Source: Amycolatopsis cihanbeyliensis
GTDB lineage: Bacteria; Actinomycetota; Actinomycetes; Mycobacteriales; Pseudonocardiaceae
DNA: 64,000 nucleotides
Reading direction: 5' to 3'
Assembly (NCBI RefSeq): GCF_006715045.1
Contig: NZ_VFML01000001.1
Location: forward strand, 4,990,501-5,054,500
A model generated the notes under the pieces. That model did no database searches and was not told where the DNA came from. It worked only from the letters and a program-made list of their open reading frames with translations. This document shows, piece after piece, positions 61,002 to 64,000 of this stretch. Within the stretch, counting starts at the first letter, position 1. Every line of letters starts with the position of its first letter. Both the position numbers and the translations under genes were made by a program.

Positions 61002-62221
61002 GTGCGCACCGGCAGCCGCTCCGGACCGCGCAGGTTGAGCCTGCCGTTCCACACCACGTCGCCGTCCAGCGCGAGGTTCGGGAACCGCCGCACCAACCGG
61101 CCGATGGCGACCCTGCCCTCCAGCCTGGCCAGCGCGGCGCCGAGGCAGTGATGCGGCCCGCCACCGAAGGACACGTGCTGGCGGGCGCCGCGCCGATCCA
61201 GGCGCAACCGCTCGGCGTCCGGACCCCAGAAGTCCGGATCCCGGTTCGCCGACGCGAGGTTGGCCAGCACGAACATGCCCGGTTCGATCTCCTGCCCGCC
61301 GATGGAACAGGGCGCGAGGGTGACCCGCCTGCTGCTCTGCACGGGGCTGTCGTAGCGCAGCAGCTCGTCCACGGCGTTGTCGGCCAAACCCGGATCGGCG
61401 CGCAGCCGGTCGAGCTGGTCCTGGTTGCGCAGCAGGGCCAGTGTTCCGCCCGCGATCAGGTTCACCGTGGTCTCGTGCCCCGCGACATAGAGCAGGGCCA
61501 CCTGGGCGACCAGCTCGTCATCGCCGAGCACGTCCCCGTCCTCCTCGGCGGAGATCAGCGCGCTCAGCAGGTCGTCGGCCGGGTTCCGGCGCTTCCACCG
61601 GAGCACTTCCTCGATCATCCCGGCCACCTCGTTGTCCGCGGCGGCGATAGCTCTGAGCAGGGCTGGATCGTTGACCGGCTCGACCGCGCGCACCAGGGTG
61701 CCGGTGAGCTCGCGCAGCCGCTCGTGGTCGGTCGGCGGCATGCCGAGCATCCGGGAGATCACCGTGAACGGCAGCGGGAAGGCCAGTGCCTCCACCAGGT
61801 CCACCCGCCCGGCCTCGGCGATCGTCGCCAGCGCGTCGTCGACCAGCGCGGTCACCTCCGGCTCCAGCGCCGCGATGGTGCGCGGGCTGAACGCCCTGGA
61901 CACCAGCTTGCGCAGCCGGGTGTGGTCCGGCGGGTCCAGGTCCAGCATCGACCTGCCGTCGACCCGCCGGGTGTCCGCGACACCCGCGTCCTCGTAGAGC
62001 TGCTGCAGCGGACCCTCGGCGGCGTTGCGGTCCTCGACCGACAGCCCGGAGCGCATCAGCGCGAACACGTCCTCGTAGCGGGAGATCACCCAGAACCCGA
62101 GTGGATGCCGGTGTACCGGCGCACGTTCGCGCAGCTCCGCGTAGTGCGGGTACGGGTCCTCGGCGAAGCCGGCGGCGAACGGGTCGAAAACCGGGGAGTC
62201 GTCGGTGGTGACGTCGGTCAT
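60998..62221 (-). CDS. Cytochrome P450
   Basis: 407-aa bacterial class I P450. Seen: [20 protein letters not shown] in the C-helix region, the I-helix oxygen motif [14 protein letters not shown] near residue 245, the K-helix ExxR as VDELLRYD near residue 285, and the heme-cysteine loop [15 protein letters not shown] near residue 355. ATG at 62221 follows GGGAGGCC; the frame stays open upstream without that signal. No ferredoxin or reductase gene is adjacent, so electrons would come from elsewhere. Substrate unknown. Confidence 0.94.
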   Translation of the reverse strand: MTDVTTDDSPVFDPFAAGFAEDPYPHYAELRERAPVHRHPLGFWVISRYEDVFALMRSGLSVEDRNAAEGPLQQLYEDAGVADTRRVDGRSMLDLDPPDHTRLRKLVSRAFSPRTIAALEPEVTALVDDALATIAEAGRVDLVEALAFPLPFTVISRMLGMPPTDHERLRELTGTLVRAVEPVNDPALLRAIAAADNEVAGMIEEVLRWKRRNPADDLLSALISAEEDGDVLGDDELVAQVALLYVAGHETTVNLIAGGTLALLRNQDQLDRLRADPGLADNAVDELLRYDSPVQSSRRVTLAPCSIGGQEIEPGMFVLANLASANRDPDFWGPDAERLRLDRRGARQHVSFGGGPHHCLGAALARLEGRVAIGRLVRRFPNLALDGDVVWNGRLNLRGPERLPVRT

Positions 62222-62629
62222 AGTGGCCTCCCGTATCGCCTGCCTGCGCCGGTGGTTATCTGCGCCACTCATGTTATGTGCTGACGAATGGAACTGGGAG
62301 TAATCGTCGATATCACCGAAAGTGCTAAACCGGGTCGAGGATCCGCTGATCGTGTCGGCGGATTCCCCCGGGAGCGCCGTGACTCACCGTGCGCACGCCC
62401 GGCCTCGCTTCGGGAGTGCCTGGTTGGGATGAAGCGGACAAATGCCGTCAGGCAGGCCGCGAGCCCCGAAAATACCCCCGCAGTTGATCACGCAGTGTGT
62501 TCATCCGCTAGGATTCGACCCGGTCACTGACCCAAGCGCGGGACTTTTCTCCCGTAGCGCAGCGCAGTGCGGTACAAACTTAGTTGTTACTGTCGTCGTC
62601 GGTCTGGACAGAGACGAGATCGGAGCATC
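62222..62629. other. Gap without supported gene
   Basis: 408 bp between the divergent P450 and the 53-aa peptide gene. It contains short open frames only (for example 62288-62530) with no ribosome binding site or recognisable family. I see no hairpin with a T-run and no clear operator. Confidence 0.6.
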
Positions 62630-62791
62630 GTGAACGTGAAGAAGCTCCTCATATTCGCGGGCGTCGCGTTGGTGCTTTTCTTCGTGATCGCCGAACCCAA
62701 CGGGGCAGCCGGGCTCGTCGGGAACATCCTCGGCTACCTCCAAGACGCGGCCGAATCGGTGATCACCTTCGTGAGCAATGTGTTCAGCTGA
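62630..62791 (+). CDS. 53-aa single-pass membrane peptide
   Basis: Reads VNVKKLLIFAGVALVLFF from GTG 62630, then AEPNGAAGLVGNILGYLQDA, and ends in a second amphipathic or hydrophobic stretch (VITFVSNVFS). One membrane helix is clear, a second is possible. GGAG lies 6 nt upstream of the start. The PH-domain membrane protein gene starts 22 nt downstream on the same strand. Unrecognised. Confidence 0.65.
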   Translation: MNVKKLLIFAGVALVLFFVIAEPNGAAGLVGNILGYLQDAAESVITFVSNVFS

Positions 62792-62801
62792 TCGCCACGA
62801 G

Positions 62802-62807
62802 TAGCCT
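62802..62807 (+). promoter_or_regulatory. Candidate -10 box for the PH-domain gene
   Basis: TAGCCT followed by 6 nt and ATG 62814, with no ribosome binding site in between; leaderless pattern. Confidence 0.5.
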
Positions 62808-62813
62808 GGGACT

Positions 62814-63374
62814 ATGTTCGCGCCACGGGACCCAGACGAGTACCTGCTCGAAACCGAGCGCCGTGTCATCCGCATCCGGCGTCACTGGGCCTCGTTGCTG
62901 TGGGATGCCTTCGAGGCAGTCGCCCTCATCGCCGTCTGCGTGATGGTGTCCTACCTGCTGCCCCCCTCGATGTGGGTGCTGCAGAACGTGCTCTGGTACG
63001 CCGCGCTGGTGGTGGTGCTGCGGTTCGCCTACTACGTGGTCGAGTGGTGGGTGGAGCGGCTGGTGGTCACCGACAAGCGGTTCATCATGACCAAGGGCGT
63101 CTGGACCACCAAGGTGCTGATGATGCCGATCAGCAAGGTGACCGACCTCACCTACCAGCGCTCCTTCTGGGGAAGGATGCTCGGCTACGGCACGACCGTG
63201 GTGGAGTCGGCGGGCCAGATCCAGGCGTTGAACCACATCAGCTATCTCCCCCGGCCGGAGGACTTCTACGACACCATCTCCGAGCTGGTGTTCGGGGACA
63301 AGCAGAAGCAGGCCGAGCGGTTCTCGATGATCAAGGCCCAGCGCGCGGCCCGGGGCAAGCGGATGGTGGGCTGA
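62814..63374 (+). CDS. PH-domain (YdbS/YdbT-like) membrane protein
   Basis: 186 aa. A short polar start is followed by two close membrane helices (AFEAVALIAVCVMVSYLLP and VLWYAALVVVLRFAYYVVEW), then a bacterial PH domain (ERLVVTDKRFIMTKGVWTTK, MMPISKVTDLTYQRSFWGRM, YGTTVVESAGQIQALNHISY) and a basic tail. ATG at 62814 is leaderless. Membrane protein of unknown function. Confidence 0.83.
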   Translation: MFAPRDPDEYLLETERRVIRIRRHWASLLWDAFEAVALIAVCVMVSYLLPPSMWVLQNVLWYAALVVVLRFAYYVVEWWVERLVVTDKRFIMTKGVWTTKVLMMPISKVTDLTYQRSFWGRMLGYGTTVVESAGQIQALNHISYLPRPEDFYDTISELVFGDKQKQAERFSMIKAQRAARGKRMVG

Positions 63375-63425
63375 CACATCCCGGCCGGCGCGGGTGCGTG
63401 GAAGCGGCTCGGCAAGAATGATGCG

Positions 63426-64000
63426 ATGCGCATCGACCTGCACACCCACTCCACGGCCTCGGACGGCACCGACAGTCCGGCCGAACTGGTCGCTGCCGCG
63501 GCACGCGCCGGTCTCGACGTGGTCGCGTTGACCGACCACGACACCACGGCCGGCTGGCAGCCCGCCATCGAGGCGCTCCCGCCGGGCCTGACCCTCGTTC
63601 CCGGAGCCGAGCTCTCCTGCCTTTCCGTGGACGAGCACGGCAGGCGGGTGAGCGTGCACCTGCTGGCCTACCTTTTCGACCCGGCGGCGCCAGCCGTGGT
63701 CGCCGAGCAGCACCGGTTGCGGGTGGAGCGGCGCAGCAGGCTGCGGGGGATGGCCGTGCGGATGGCGGAGAACGGCCTGCCGGTCGACCCGGAGGAGGTG
63801 CTGGGCCTGCTGCCCCCGGACTCCCCAGCCGGGCGCCCGCACCTGGCCCAGGCGCTGGTGCGGGCCGGGGTGGTGCGCAGCGTGGACGAGGCGTTCGCCG
63901 AATACCTCGGCAACGGGCGCGGCTACTACCTTCCGCGCGAGGACACCCCGGTCGAGCAGGCCATCGACATGATCGCCGAGGCGGGCGGGGTGACCGTGCT
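63426..64000 (+). CDS. PHP-domain phosphoesterase, 5' part
   Basis: 191 residues are visible; the gene runs off the right edge. N-terminal PHP metal motifs are intact: DLHTHSTASDGTDSPAEL at residues 4-21, VALTDHDTT near residue 38, and the glutamate of VPGAELSCLS near residue 63. Stand-alone PHP proteins of this kind hydrolyse 3',5'-nucleoside bisphosphates or short RNA (RNase AM/YciV type) or related phosphoesters. ATG at 63426 lies 6 nt after AAGAAT, which may be a weak -10 of a leaderless transcript. Confidence 0.85.
   Translation, partial: MRIDLHTHSTASDGTDSPAELVAAAARAGLDVVALTDHDTTAGWQPAIEALPPGLTLVPGAELSCLSVDEHGRRVSVHLLAYLFDPAAPAVVAEQHRLRVERRSRLRGMAVRMAENGLPVDPEEVLGLLPPDSPAGRPHLAQALVRAGVVRSVDEAFAEYLGNGRGYYLPREDTPVEQAIDMIAEAGGVTV

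Noticed and set aside
62288..62530. 80-codon frame in the P450 upstream gap
   Set aside because: No ribosome binding site, unusual composition, no recognisable family.

Overview
The window is about 70% GC, codes densely on both strands and has many leaderless GTG/ATG starts placed 6-8 nt after a TANNNT -10 box. Gene content and order match the actinobacterial dapD-dapE / gpgS / tag / sigE-rseA-htrA-tatB-mrp / lpqY-sugABC / corA neighbourhood known from Mycobacterium. The extra SARP regulator, the DUF397/Scr1-type regulator pair, the P450 and the RHS genes point to a Pseudonocardiales-type actinomycete (Amycolatopsis/Prauserella-like). That placement is an inference from content, not from a marker gene.

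Layout. 1-7850 holds lysine/peptidoglycan-precursor genes: dapC (5'-truncated by the window edge), dapD and dapE. They are split by a cassette with an MDR oxidoreductase between two clusters of 21-bp tandem repeats, a divergent TetR/flavin-monooxygenase pair, and a CHAD protein. 7865-15051 carries two LOG-family genes, plsC, gpgS (methylglucose lipopolysaccharide precursor), a membrane DivIVA-like protein, a SRPBCC protein, tag, an enoyl-CoA hydratase, a DUF3117 protein and pepA. 14931-17228 is a divergent LysR/MFS pair. 17396-22903 is the envelope-stress block: O-methyltransferase, sigE (with an ECF-type promoter of its own), the zinc anti-sigma factor rseA, htrA, tatB and mrp. 22997-26095 has an APH-type kinase, a slipin and an acyl-CoA dehydrogenase.

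26129-40323 looks like an inserted island. It has two LamG proteins behind near-identical duplicated leaders and signal peptides, then a 2055-aa secreted RHS protein with an intein-like HINT domain and a C-terminal barnase/RNase Sa-like domain. An AT-richer gene follows whose C-terminal third is a recognisable barstar. I read these as a polymorphic RNase toxin and its immunity protein. The island ends in decayed DNA with an IS630-type transposase remnant and a direct repeat.

40324-45398 returns to the conserved backbone with a stress-protein-like membrane protein and the trehalose importer lpqY-sugA-sugB-sugC. Then come a VapBC-type toxin-antitoxin pair with a perfect 13-bp inverted-repeat operator, a second copy (inverted) of a roughly 212-bp repeat first seen at 17176, a DUF397/XRE pair, two membrane proteins, a SARP-NB-ARC regulator, and an EspC-like / DUF1023 hydrolase pair suggesting type VII secretion cargo. 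54083-64000 contains a ParB-like protein, a metallophosphoesterase, corA with a candidate leader peptide and hairpin, a MaoC protein, a DUF2332 protein, an acyl-CoA ligase, a Nudix-P450 operon, a 53-aa membrane peptide, a PH-domain membrane protein and the start of a PHP phosphoesterase. I saw no rRNA, tRNA or CRISPR array.
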